Assembly (NCBI GenBank): GCA_964459805.1
Contig: CAYWOD010000215.1
Coordinates: forward strand, 1 to 5,876
DNA length: 5,876 bases
Source: DAOVRL01 sp964459805
GTDB taxonomy: Bacteria > Planctomycetota > Phycisphaerae > Sedimentisphaerales > Anaerobacaceae
Reading direction: 5' to 3'
Shown here: one piece after another, positions 1 through 5,393 of the stretch
How positions within the stretch are numbered: the stretch's first letter is position 1
How the letters are laid out: each line of letters opens with the position of its first letter
Notes under the pieces: generated by a model
Seen by the model: the letters and a program-made list of their open reading frames with translations, nothing else
Database searches by the model: none
What the model was told of the DNA's origin: nothing
Made by a program: the position numbers and the translations under genes

Positions 1-20
1 AAAGGCCTCGCAATGACACA
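1..20. repeat. Edge fragment of a dispersed 'TCATTGCGAG' palindromic repeat
   Basis: The first bases contain CCTCGCAATGACA, the reverse complement of TGTCATTGCGAGG. This matches the outer end of the dispersed repeat whose left arm is seen again at 4359-4387 (shared core TCATTGCGAG). Only one end lies in the window, so the element cannot be completed here. Such repeats are common between genes in many environmental bacteria and carry no coding capacity. Confidence 0.5.
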
Positions 21-288
21 GAAACTCAGTTTATACCCCCTGAACGGTTACGAAATCTGCGCATGGTTCAGAACAGGGTAGCGCCTTTCTGAGTTCGGCG
101 AATTGGCATATTCTCCGTAACTCTTGTCTTGACAAGTTGTTATGAGTATTTCTGCTCATTCGACTGTCTTGGATAGTGTTACCCTGGGGGGTATTAGATT
201 GAACCATGCCGAAATCTGAAATCCAAGCGACCCCCGCCCCCCTGGACTTAGAGCCTGGGTAATTAGTTCCTCTTGCGCAAACAGCACT
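21..288. other. Gene-poor region with small hairpins
   Basis: No convincing gene is seen. A minus-strand reading frame crosses it (31-294), but its start codon lies inside the repeat at 289-354, it has no ribosome binding site and its protein resembles nothing I recognise. The stretch contains two adjacent small hairpins: CTTGT/ACAAG at 123-136, and ATGAG/CTCAT at 142-159. It also has G-rich (about 185-191) and C-rich (about 230-241) runs. It may be old mobile-element or repeat debris, which is inference. Confidence 0.4.
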
Positions 289-354
289 TGTCATTCCTGC
301 GAAAGCAGGAATCCAGGTTTTTCGAGATGGACCCCTGCTTTCGCAGGGGTGACA
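289..354. repeat. Paired-hairpin inverted repeat (REP/MITE-like element)
   Basis: Two 27-nt arms (289-315 and 328-354) are inverted copies matching at 23 of 27 positions around a 12-nt centre. Each arm is itself a perfect hairpin with an 8-bp stem and a 4-nt loop: ATTCCTGC/GCAGGAAT with loop GAAA at 293-312, and ACCCCTGC/GCAGGGGT with loop TTTC at 331-350. The four differences between arms are compensatory, with TT...AA in one stem replaced by CC...GG in the other, so base pairing is kept. It belongs to the widespread 'GTCATTCC-TGCG' class of intergenic palindromes. It sits 47 nt past the stop of the minus-strand gene ending at 401 and might also slow or end transcription or protect the mRNA end, though no T-tract follows it. 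Confidence 0.8.
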
Positions 355-400
355 TCGTCGGTTTTGGCTTTCCGCAACGGATACTAATTAGAATAGGCCC

Positions 401-1357
401 TTATCTCGCCCTCGTCTGCGGTGACCTGCTCGGCGGTGTCTGTATCTTGGCGCCGCTCTTGGATCGGTTCGGATCCTTCTTCGATTCATCCGCGGCTTCC
501 TCACGCTTAGCATCGGCCAAGAGCTTCTTCATCATCTCCATAGCTTTGGCTTCTTCTTTGGCCTCTTCTTCCCTGATCTTTGCCGAACTGATCTTGCCGG
601 ACTGCGAGGAGTCCTGAATCGCTTTGAGCCTGTCGCCGAGCGCCGCCAGTTTCGCACTTTCCGTCTGGCCGAGCCGAGGGCTTACAGACGGCCTTCTTGC
701 ACTACTTGTACGCCCTGGAATGCCGGTCCGAGGCGCAATGCCCGCACGGATCCCGCTCGTAACCGGGGGTCTCGATATCCCCGGCCGGCCCGGAGCCGCA
801 GAAGTACGCGGTGAACCTCCCACAACGCTTGTTGCTATCGGCTCCTCTTCGGGCTGCATTTCAAACGTCGTTTGCCCGTCTCGAACAACTACAAGCCCGT
901 CTTTTACCTCCTCAATAACCAAGTGCCCTACCGAACTGGCCTGTCGGACCCAGTGCAGGCCCTTGCCAGGCTCGTCAATAAAAGCAAGAGACATCTTCGG
1001 ATCGGGCTCACAAAAACTCACCCCAATAAGCTTGAACTTCGCCGCGACTTGGTCGGGTCTGGGCAGCTCATTCGGAACCTGAGTCACTACCGTCTTACGT
1101 ATCGGCGGCGCCTTCGGTTTAGGCGCCAGGTACGATGCAAACAGCCCAGCCTGCTGCACAAGCGGGGAAATCTTGGTCGTACTGCGATTGGCCTGACTAC
1201 CCTTGGCCTCCTCGGCGAACCTGTCAACCACGCTCGGTGAATTCAGAAACGCCTCGATCTCATCATCCTTGTGGACCCCGAAAACCACCGAAGAAATGAG
1301 CAAGCCCACTGCCAAAATCGCCGCCAAAATGCTGGTTATCTGCAATGTCTTAATCAT
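401..1357 (-). CDS. Single-pass membrane protein with GspC/PilP-like domain and charged C-terminal tail
   Basis: Encodes 318 residues. Residues about 6-28 form one hydrophobic segment (ILAAILAVGLLISSVVFGV), probably an inner-membrane anchor. A linker (30-100) leads to a compact beta-rich stretch at about 105-170, FKLIGVSF...FIDEP...VRQASSVGHLVIEEV...GLVVVRDG. Its pattern (short peptide, 'G..I', 'V.L..G') resembles the homology region of type II secretion GspC and type IV pilus PilP. Residues 178-230 are rich in Pro, Gly, Arg and Ser and likely disordered. Residues 232-292 are Glu/Lys/Ala-rich and may form a coiled coil, followed by a basic tail. The ATG overlaps the stop of the cytochrome gene upstream (ATGA, 1354-1357), and AGGAG lies 13 nt before it (1371-1375), so translation is probably coupled. 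GspC assignment is an inference from fold pattern. No other secretion gene is in the window. Confidence 0.8.
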   Translation of the reverse strand: MIKTLQITSILAAILAVGLLISSVVFGVHKDDEIEAFLNSPSVVDRFAEEAKGSQANRSTTKISPLVQQAGLFASYLAPKPKAPPIRKTVVTQVPNELPRPDQVAAKFKLIGVSFCEPDPKMSLAFIDEPGKGLHWVRQASSVGHLVIEEVKDGLVVVRDGQTTFEMQPEEEPIATSVVGGSPRTSAAPGRPGISRPPVTSGIRAGIAPRTGIPGRTSSARRPSVSPRLGQTESAKLAALGDRLKAIQDSSQSGKISSAKIREEEAKEEAKAMEMMKKLLADAKREEAADESKKDPNRSKSGAKIQTPPSRSPQTRAR

Positions 1358-2754
1358 AAGTCGTTCGAATCTCCTATTTTACTATCTTTGACACCGCTGG
1401 CAGCGTTTGGTTCCCCCCAATGGACAGTTTTCTCAAAATATTCCGCCTCGTTCCTATAATAGTTGGGGCTATTATCGGGCGTATGGCAGTCCTCACACCG
1501 CGATTTCGGCTCACCCATCGGCTTCCGGCCCTCAGTCTCGACGTGCTCCGAGCCGGGACCGTGGCAGTTCTCACACCCCACGTCTTTGAAGCCAGCCGTC
1601 CTCTCAGGTGTTACAAAGCCGCTTTCATACCGCATTCCAACTACGTGACAGACCACACACTCCGGATCATACGCCGAACCAGCCGCCTCGAGAGTCGCGT
1701 AAGCATCCGCGTGGGCCTGACCCCTCCACTTCTGATATTCGTTTTTATGACAGGACTTGCAGGATTCCGAACCCATATATCTCAAACCGCCCGACACCGA
1801 AAGACGCCCCTGGTTCGCCAGAAGCCCACTGTCTCTGACAATCGTTTGGTATTCCTCATACAACTGAACAAGCCCCTCTTCCTCTGTCAAATCTTCGGTT
1901 ACAGGAACAGCAGAGAAACTGAATTTCAGCCGGCCCTTCGTCTTCGCGGCTCCTATCTCCAATTTGCACACATACTTGCCCAATCGGCCCACCGAAAAGA
2001 CCAAAGGCCTCCTGTCGGGACTTCCGATCACCGCAGGCCTGTCCGAATCATCAGGGCAGACTACGCAATCCACGAATCGAATCTTTTTTACAACAGAATC
2101 CACCCCGGCCGGATCGCAGCCACTCAAGATAAGAATGTTGACAGCCTGCCCTTCGGACGCCGGGCCGAAAAGCCTCTCAACCTGCTCTATCCGACCTGAC
2201 CGCACGTCAAAGGACCCAATCGTCACCGCCACGGTCTTGCCCTTTAGCGACATCCGCTTCGTAAACGTCCCCGGCACATTGACATCCACCGCCTCCGCTG
2301 CACTTACAACGTGCAATTTCGGGCCGATGGTCTCCAACAAGCCGAGGTTCCGGGCTATCTCCAGGTCTCTTTCAGTCAGATTGACCAAATCATAACCTAA
2401 CAGTCCGAACGCCCGGATTATTACACTGAACTTGAGCAGGTCCTGCTCCCCGTCGCTTTCCACAAGCGAGCCCGTATCCACAACCAGCCTGTTTTTCCAC
2501 GGCACAGTGTTGAGAACCGCTGGCCGTCGGCTAAGCCCACCAAGCTGCCCGCCGGAACAGCCGCAAGGCTTTATGCTGCCCAGCTCGTTACCTGTCAGAA
2601 AAACCGTCAGCACATCCGCTTTGCGGACCAGCTTCGCCGACCCCTTCTTCGCCGGACCCATCGCCATAGACAGCACACACCAGCCCACGATTACGAAAAC
2701 GCCCGTGTACGCAGCTAATCGCATAATGACAGAAGCTCTGAGTTCTTCCCGCAC
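1354..2754 (-). CDS. Membrane-anchored tetrahaem cytochrome c (c554-like) with N-terminal metallophosphatase-like domain
   Basis: About 466 residues. An N-terminal hydrophobic segment (about 13-33) gives export and anchoring. Residues about 48-285 look like a 5'-nucleotidase/UshA-type metallophosphatase fold: VFLTGNELGSIKPCGCSGG near the start, GYDLVNLTERDL in the middle and PLVFSVGRLGKYVCKLEIG at the end. The usual DxH and GH metal-ligand motifs are not apparent. Instead it has the CGC motif often seen in planctomycete relatives. The C-terminal part (about 325-447) has four haem sites: CKSCH, CVVCH, CENCH and CEDCH, starting at about residues 332, 366, 394 and 420. The context ('HADAYATLEAAG...DPECVVC', 'CHGPGSEH') is typical of cytochrome c554-like multihaem domains, with spare His residues as possible distal ligands. 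Expected outside the cytoplasmic membrane, in electron transfer; partner unknown. GTG at 2754 is preferred over TTG at 2757 because of ribosome binding site spacing. It overlaps the next gene by ATGA. Confidence 0.9.
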   Translation of the reverse strand: MREELRASVIMRLAAYTGVFVIVGWCVLSMAMGPAKKGSAKLVRKADVLTVFLTGNELGSIKPCGCSGGQLGGLSRRPAVLNTVPWKNRLVVDTGSLVESDGEQDLLKFSVIIRAFGLLGYDLVNLTERDLEIARNLGLLETIGPKLHVVSAAEAVDVNVPGTFTKRMSLKGKTVAVTIGSFDVRSGRIEQVERLFGPASEGQAVNILILSGCDPAGVDSVVKKIRFVDCVVCPDDSDRPAVIGSPDRRPLVFSVGRLGKYVCKLEIGAAKTKGRLKFSFSAVPVTEDLTEEEGLVQLYEEYQTIVRDSGLLANQGRLSVSGGLRYMGSESCKSCHKNEYQKWRGQAHADAYATLEAAGSAYDPECVVCHVVGMRYESGFVTPERTAGFKDVGCENCHGPGSEHVETEGRKPMGEPKSRCEDCHTPDNSPNYYRNEAEYFEKTVHWGEPNAASGVKDSKIGDSNDL

Positions 2755-2761
2755 CAACTGA

Positions 2762-2768
2762 CCTTCCT
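2762..2768 (-). promoter_or_regulatory. Ribosome binding site of the cytochrome gene (decides start)
   Basis: AGGAAGG on the minus strand lies 7 nt before a GTG codon (2754) and only 4 nt before the adjacent TTG (2757). The spacing favours GTG. A later in-frame ATG (2724) has no recognisable site and would remove the residues just before the membrane segment without affecting the segment itself. Confidence 0.6.
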
Positions 2769-2769
2769 G

Positions 2770-2795
2770 AAAAAACGCAGCCCCGCCCCCGGGCT
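2770..2795 (-). terminator. Attenuator-like weak intrinsic terminator between lipoprotein and cytochrome genes
   Basis: Read on the minus strand, AGCCC (2795-2791) can pair with GGGCT (2783-2779) around a G-rich 7-nt loop, followed after GCG by six T residues (2775-2770). The T-tract ends right next to the ribosome binding site of the cytochrome gene. The stem is only 5 bp, so it could lower read-through from the DUF1573 gene rather than stop it. Function is inferred. Confidence 0.4.
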
Positions 2796-2872
2796 CACTT
2801 GAGCACCCACGGTGCAGCAGGGCTTACCCTGACTAATATCCGCCGGTCCCGCTGTTTTACCGGACCTTGTAA
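2793..2872. other. Cluster of short hairpins in the intergenic gap
   Basis: The gap between the two genes packs several perfect short stems: GCTC/GAGC (2793-2804), GCACC/GGTGC with a 3-nt loop (2803-2815), CAGGG/CCCTG with a 4-nt loop (2818-2831) and CCGGT/ACCGG (about 2843-2863). The first two overlap and would exclude each other. No ORF or clear promoter is seen here. It could be a structured mRNA leader that tunes expression of the cytochrome gene or an RNA-processing zone. Confidence 0.4.
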
Positions 2873-2878
2873 ACTCCT

Positions 2879-4159
2879 TTACCGTGTTGTCGCCTTCTTC
2901 CTCGAATAGAACCCTTGACAGGTAGTCTTCAGCAGCTCCCCGCCTTTTACCTGCACCAAAAACTCATCCATAAATTTCATTTTACCCCCGCGCTCCGGCG
3001 GCGTTATCTCCACCACAAACTTATAGCCGCTGCCTATCTTCTCCTGACTCAGAACCTTCATAATGCCTTGACTTGACTTGGCCGATGTAACCTCAAACTG
3101 CTCACCGTAGTTGTTCAGGACCCAAACGTTCCTCTCGATCTTCTTGCCGGGCTCGGCATCGAACGCGATAATCACCGCCGGATTCACCTTGAACCGCACC
3201 AGCGCACTAAACGTTATGCTGACCTTCTTGCATTCCGGATGCGTCAACCGGACTTCGATTACCCCGCTGCTTACCCTTCGCAGCTTAGCCGTATCAACCT
3301 CGAGCTGAAGAACAAACTTCGTCGCTGCCACAGCAGAGTCGAAATCGGCCGTTACCGCGTTGGCCGTTGAGATAATGCTTGTTATGGAAAACGCCTTGGC
3401 GTCAAGACTGCTAAGCGTAATCTTAGGCAGAGACTCCTGATCGTCCTTGAGCAAAAGATTCAGCCTCTTCGGCTCAAAACCGACTCGCGGCACAATCTTC
3501 GCCCTTATCGTCAGCGTAACCTGCGGCTTCGCCTTATCGTTGGTGGTAACTTTAATATATTTGGCTGTCGTGATCGCCCGCGCGCCCGCATAATACTTAA
3601 TCTTCAACTTTCCGCCCTCACCGGGCGCGTATTCTTTCTTCTTCAAGGTAAATACAAGACATCCGCAGTCACCCTTGACGTCGATTATTCTCAACACTGC
3701 ATCCCCGACGTTTGAAAACCCAAACTCACAGATGTTGTTGGTCTCCGGACCCACTTCGCCGAAATTGTGAACCACCTTATCAAATCTGATCCTCGGCGCC
3801 GGTGCACTGGGATCCGGCTTAGGTTTGCCATGTGCCGGCCTGGTTCTATCAGGCGCCGGCTTCGGTTTGTTGCGTGCGGGCCTGGTTCTATCAGGCACCG
3901 GCTTCGGTTTGTCGGGTGCGGGCCTGGTTCTATCACGCACCGGCTTCGGTTTGTCAGGTGCGGGCCTGGTTCTATCACGCACCGGCTTCGGTTCCACGGG
4001 CTCCGGGGCCTTCTGTTCAGTAACAGCGGCCGGCTTGTCGGACGCCGACACCACCCGCTGAGGCTCTTGGACAGGCCTTGCTGCTTCCTCGCAGCCGGCC
4101 TGTGACAGCAAAACGCAAGCGATACCTAAAAAGACCAAAATCACCCAAGTACGTCTCAT
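2879..4159 (-). CDS. DUF1573 lipoprotein-like protein with tandem-repeat linker
   Basis: Encodes 426 residues. The start has a signal peptide with two Arg, a hydrophobic core (5-19) and Cys23 in 'LSQAGC', a probable lipidation site although Gln at -3 is not classical. Residues about 24-57 are Pro/Glu/Ala-rich. Residues 58-113 are four 14-residue repeats of the type KPVRDRTRPAPDKP, a basic extended linker. Residues about 124-215 match DUF1573, an Ig-like ASPM/SPD-2/Hydin-type fold: 'FDKVVHNFGEV', 'FSNVGDAVLRI', 'GDCGC' at 163-167 and a 'T-N-D' strand. Residues about 222-417 look like one or two further beta-sandwich domains. Envelope location is expected; molecular function of DUF1573 proteins is not established. 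ATG is backed by GGAGA 7 nt upstream (4167-4171). It is first in a same-strand cluster with the cytochrome gene and the GspC-like gene. Confidence 0.88.
   Translation of the reverse strand: MRRTWVILVFLGIACVLLSQAGCEEAARPVQEPQRVVSASDKPAAVTEQKAPEPVEPKPVRDRTRPAPDKPKPVRDRTRPAPDKPKPVPDRTRPARNKPKPAPDRTRPAHGKPKPDPSAPAPRIRFDKVVHNFGEVGPETNNICEFGFSNVGDAVLRIIDVKGDCGCLVFTLKKKEYAPGEGGKLKIKYYAGARAITTAKYIKVTTNDKAKPQVTLTIRAKIVPRVGFEPKRLNLLLKDDQESLPKITLSSLDAKAFSITSIISTANAVTADFDSAVAATKFVLQLEVDTAKLRRVSSGVIEVRLTHPECKKVSITFSALVRFKVNPAVIIAFDAEPGKKIERNVWVLNNYGEQFEVTSAKSSQGIMKVLSQEKIGSGYKFVVEITPPERGGKMKFMDEFLVQVKGGELLKTTCQGFYSRKKATTR
3821..3988 (-). repeat. Four tandem 42-bp repeats inside the DUF1573 gene
   Basis: Four exact-length 42-bp units (3947-3988, 3905-3946, 3863-3904, 3821-3862) encode 14 residues each and preserve frame. 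By eye the first two differ at 1 base, the second and third at 3, the third and fourth at 7. This gradient suggests recent duplication at the N-terminal side. Because the period is a multiple of three, several other frames stay open through the repeat and are shadows. Confidence 0.92.
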
Positions 4160-4201
4160 ATCGTAGTCTCCGAATCAGTTCTCAAAAAACATCTCGTATC
4201 T

Positions 4202-4230
4202 ATTCTACTCGAAATGCCGCCCTAATGCAA
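4202..4230 (-). promoter_or_regulatory. Probable sigma-70-type promoter of the DUF1573-cytochrome-membrane protein cluster
   Basis: On the minus strand, TAGAAT (4207-4202, 5 of 6 to TATAAT) follows TTGCAT (4230-4225) with a 17-nt spacer. Transcription would start around 4195, giving a short leader of about 35 nt that includes the GGAGA site before the ATG at 4159. The -35 is weak, so this is a candidate. Confidence 0.4.
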
Positions 4231-4286
4231 GCAATTTCCGACTCTAATTGTAACGCTGAACCAGCCCCGAAGTTCGCGCACCAAAC

Positions 4287-4326
4287 AAAAAACCGCCCCG
4301 ACAAAGCTTGTGCTCGCAAAGCCGGG
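4287..4326 (-). terminator. Weak terminator candidate upstream of the DUF1573 promoter
   Basis: On the minus strand CCCGGC (4326-4321) can pair with GTCGGG (4302-4297, one G-U pair), and six T residues follow after GGCGG (4292-4287). It would end transcripts coming from the small ORF and AP2 remnant before the DUF1573 promoter. The 18-nt loop and gap before the T-tract make it weak. Confidence 0.25.
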
Positions 4327-4358
4327 TATTGCGGTCTCCTCTTCGTTTAGCTGGAGGT

Positions 4359-4411
4359 CGTCATTGCGAGCGAAGCGAAGCAATCTCAAACCCTCATGGC
4401 CTGGAGATTGC
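4359..4411. repeat. Dispersed 'TCATTGCGAGCGAAGCGAAGCAATC' class palindromic repeat, right arm eroded
   Basis: The left arm (4359-4387) contains the widely distributed CATTGCGAGCGAAGCGAAG core followed by CAATCTC. GCAATCTC (4380-4387) pairs with GAGATTGC (4404-4411) across a 16-nt spacer, as in complete copies. After 4411 the expected mirrored '...TCGCAATGACA' end is absent, so this copy is truncated or diverged. The window's first 20 bases hold the opposite end of a copy of the same class. Confidence 0.7.
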
Positions 4412-4526
4412 CACGAGAAATTCCGTTCACGAAACGCTCATACTACATAGGATCGAGAGCAAAACCACCGCTGCTCCGCCGGGTACACGAGAGTAGTCAA
4501 CGAGAAAGATTAGATGATAGAGCCGA

Positions 4527-4543
4527 CCTACTTGAAAAGTAGG
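4527..4543. other. Perfect short hairpin past the AP2 remnant
   Basis: CCTACTT and AAGTAGG form a perfect 7-bp stem with a 3-nt loop, starting 37 nt beyond the stop of the minus-strand AP2 ORF. No T-tract follows on that strand, so a terminator role is uncertain. The rest of the 4412-4579 stretch holds nothing I can identify. Confidence 0.4.
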
Positions 4544-4579
4544 CAACGATCAGCGTGGCACGCGGTTCAGCACGGGGCC

Positions 4580-4828
4580 TTAATCCGCAAAGTTGAGACT
4601 CGCCAACTGGCCGTGGTATTTTCTGGCGGCGCGGTCGTAAGCCCTGGCCGCCTCGATTCCGTCCGCAAAGTAGCCCAGATATATTCTTTTACGGTCAACA
4701 CGTATCCGTCCCTGCTTGCAGGCGGTCGCTGAATTTAAGGCCAGGAGAAAGCACGAACTGTCGGCCATCCTGACATGGCATAATTCAGATAAGCAGCTAA
4801 TCTTCAGCGGCTGGTTGGGGAGATTCAT
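4580..4828 (-). pseudogene. AP2 domain remnant (5'-truncated, likely decayed HNH/AP2 mobile gene)
   Basis: The last 40 residues of this 82-residue frame (RIRVDRKRIYLGYFADGIEA then ARAYDRAARKYHGQLASLNF) are a clear match to the C-terminal two thirds of an AP2 domain: last beta strand, 'LG.F....EAA.AYD.AA...G..A.LNF' helix and end. In bacteria this DNA-binding domain usually sits at the end of HNH homing-type endonucleases. The first beta strand with its 'G V' and Trp is missing, and residues 1-40 look unrelated and non-folding. No HNH motif is found upstream in any minus frame. There is no Shine-Dalgarno site before the ATG, which overlaps the stop of the preceding small ORF by ATGA. Best read as a gene fragment; a short coupled DNA-binding protein is a less likely alternative. 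Confidence 0.65.
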
Positions 4829-5004
4829 TTGTGTGAAGCATTTTTGTCTGGTTCGTCTTGGAAGCGAAGGACGCCAACGTTATCCTCGATAACGATTTCG
4901 GTTCGGTAAGGCTGAGAGATCTGCTGTAACCGCTCGAGGATATTGCGGCCGACAGTCGGCGAGGCATGCACTTTACTTTGAACATCAGATTTACTATACT
5001 TCAT
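4825..5004 (-). CDS. Small protein of unknown function
   Basis: A 59-residue hydrophilic frame starting MKYSKSDVQSKVHASPTVGR and continuing with an amphipathic NILERLQQI segment and a beta-like 'TEIVIEDNVGVLRF'. I do not recognise the family, and no signal peptide or membrane segment is visible. Support for it being real: ATG at 5004 with AGAGG 6 nt upstream, a perfect TATAAT -10 element about 45 nt before it, and a codon pattern that looks coding. A TTG directly before the ATG (5007) is a less likely start. It overlaps the AP2 remnant by ATGA at its end. It may be the intact first gene of a former pair or the displaced front of the same broken gene. Confidence 0.5.
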   Translation of the reverse strand: MKYSKSDVQSKVHASPTVGRNILERLQQISQPYRTEIVIEDNVGVLRFQDEPDKNASHK

Positions 5005-5047
5005 CAAAGGCCTCTTTCGTTTTGTGTTTTATCGATTTGAAAAACAT

Positions 5048-5076
5048 ATTATATACAAGGAGGCCTATATCCTGAA
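5048..5076 (-). promoter_or_regulatory. Probable promoter of the small ORF
   Basis: On the minus strand a perfect TATAAT (5053-5048) lies 17 nt after TTCAGG (5076-5071, 3 of 6 to TTGACA). Transcription would start about 35 nt before the ATG at 5004. The -10 is convincing, the -35 weak. Confidence 0.5.
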
Positions 5077-5097
5077 CGAAATATAAATTACTCCTTG
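5056..5097. promoter_or_regulatory. CAAGGAG/CTCCTTG inverted repeat in the divergent control region
   Basis: A perfect 7-bp inverted repeat (5056-5062 and 5091-5097) with a 28-nt spacer. It lies between the small ORF and the glycosidase gene, one arm in the minus-strand promoter spacer and the other overlapping a candidate plus-strand -35. It could be an operator for a regulator binding two half-sites, but chance is possible. Confidence 0.25.
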
Positions 5098-5123
5098 ACC
5101 AAGTCGAGTAAATGCAGTAGAAA
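5095..5123 (+). promoter_or_regulatory. Candidate promoter toward the glycosidase gene
   Basis: TTGACC (5 of 6) at 5095-5100, a 17-nt spacer, then TAGAAA (4 of 6) at 5118-5123. It would make a leader of about 260 nt that carries the long hairpin at 5210-5292. No better promoter-like pair was noticed nearer the gene, but the -10 is poor. Confidence 0.3.
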
Positions 5124-5209
5124 CTTAAAGCAAAAATAAGGAAGTTTTAAGCTTCATCCGGTTAATGAGTAGGTGGCCGTTGCAGGTCAGGGCCTTGGAG
5201 TTGTCTGGA

Positions 5210-5292
5210 GAGAAAAATCGTTTGGGCAGAGGGCCAAATTAGGGCAACCAGGGGGGTAATTTGGACCTCTGGGGCCCCAAACGATTTTTCTC
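5210..5292. repeat. Long inverted repeat forming an extended stem-loop
   Basis: GAGAAAAATCGTTTGGG (5210-5226) pairs perfectly over 17 bp with 5276-5292. After a 4-nt bulge on the right side (5272-5275) the stem continues with 15 more pairs holding one mismatch (5227-5241 with 5257-5271), closed by a G-rich 15-nt loop. Total span is 83 nt, ending 101 nt before the glycosidase start. A short CTCGG/CCGAG hairpin overlaps its right end (5290-5303). No flanking target-site duplication was seen and there is no strict T-tract after the stem. It may be a small non-autonomous mobile element or a regulatory leader structure. Confidence 0.85.
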
Positions 5293-5393
5293 GGTCTTCC
5301 GAGTCGCGAAATACACCTATCCATTATTCGGAAGAACCAGTTTTAACCGAGCATGTCAGTTAGAAGCGTTCAAAAAATTGGGAGGAAATTGTT

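Noticed and set aside
31..294. Minus-strand 87-residue open frame near the left edge
   Set aside because: Its start codon lies inside the palindromic repeat, no Shine-Dalgarno site precedes it, and the protein has no recognisable motif or domain. Treated as non-coding.
1420..2199. Plus-strand 259-residue open frame opposite the cytochrome gene
   Set aside because: It is antisense to a gene with four haem motifs and a clear family match, and its Arg/Pro/His-rich product looks like a shadow frame.
3821..3988. Possible CRISPR array, because of regular short repeats
   Set aside because: Units are directly adjacent with no unique spacers, encode a protein linker in frame, and diverge gradually. 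It is a coding tandem repeat.
3691..4105. Several open frames on both strands over the 42-bp repeats, some with repetitive 'AGLVLSRTGFG' peptides
   Set aside because: The repeat period is a multiple of three, which keeps alternative frames open. They overlap the well-supported DUF1573 gene and are shadows.
4308..4496. Plus-strand 62-residue open frame across the dispersed repeat
   Set aside because: Part of its product is translated from the palindromic repeat (the 'CERSEAIS' signature commonly produced by such repeats), with no ribosome binding site. Not a gene.
5210..5292. Intrinsic terminator interpretation of the long inverted repeat
   Set aside because: No T-tract follows the stem on either strand in the right place (the five T residues lie inside the arm), and no gene ends just before it on the plus strand. 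Kept as a repeat or leader structure instead.
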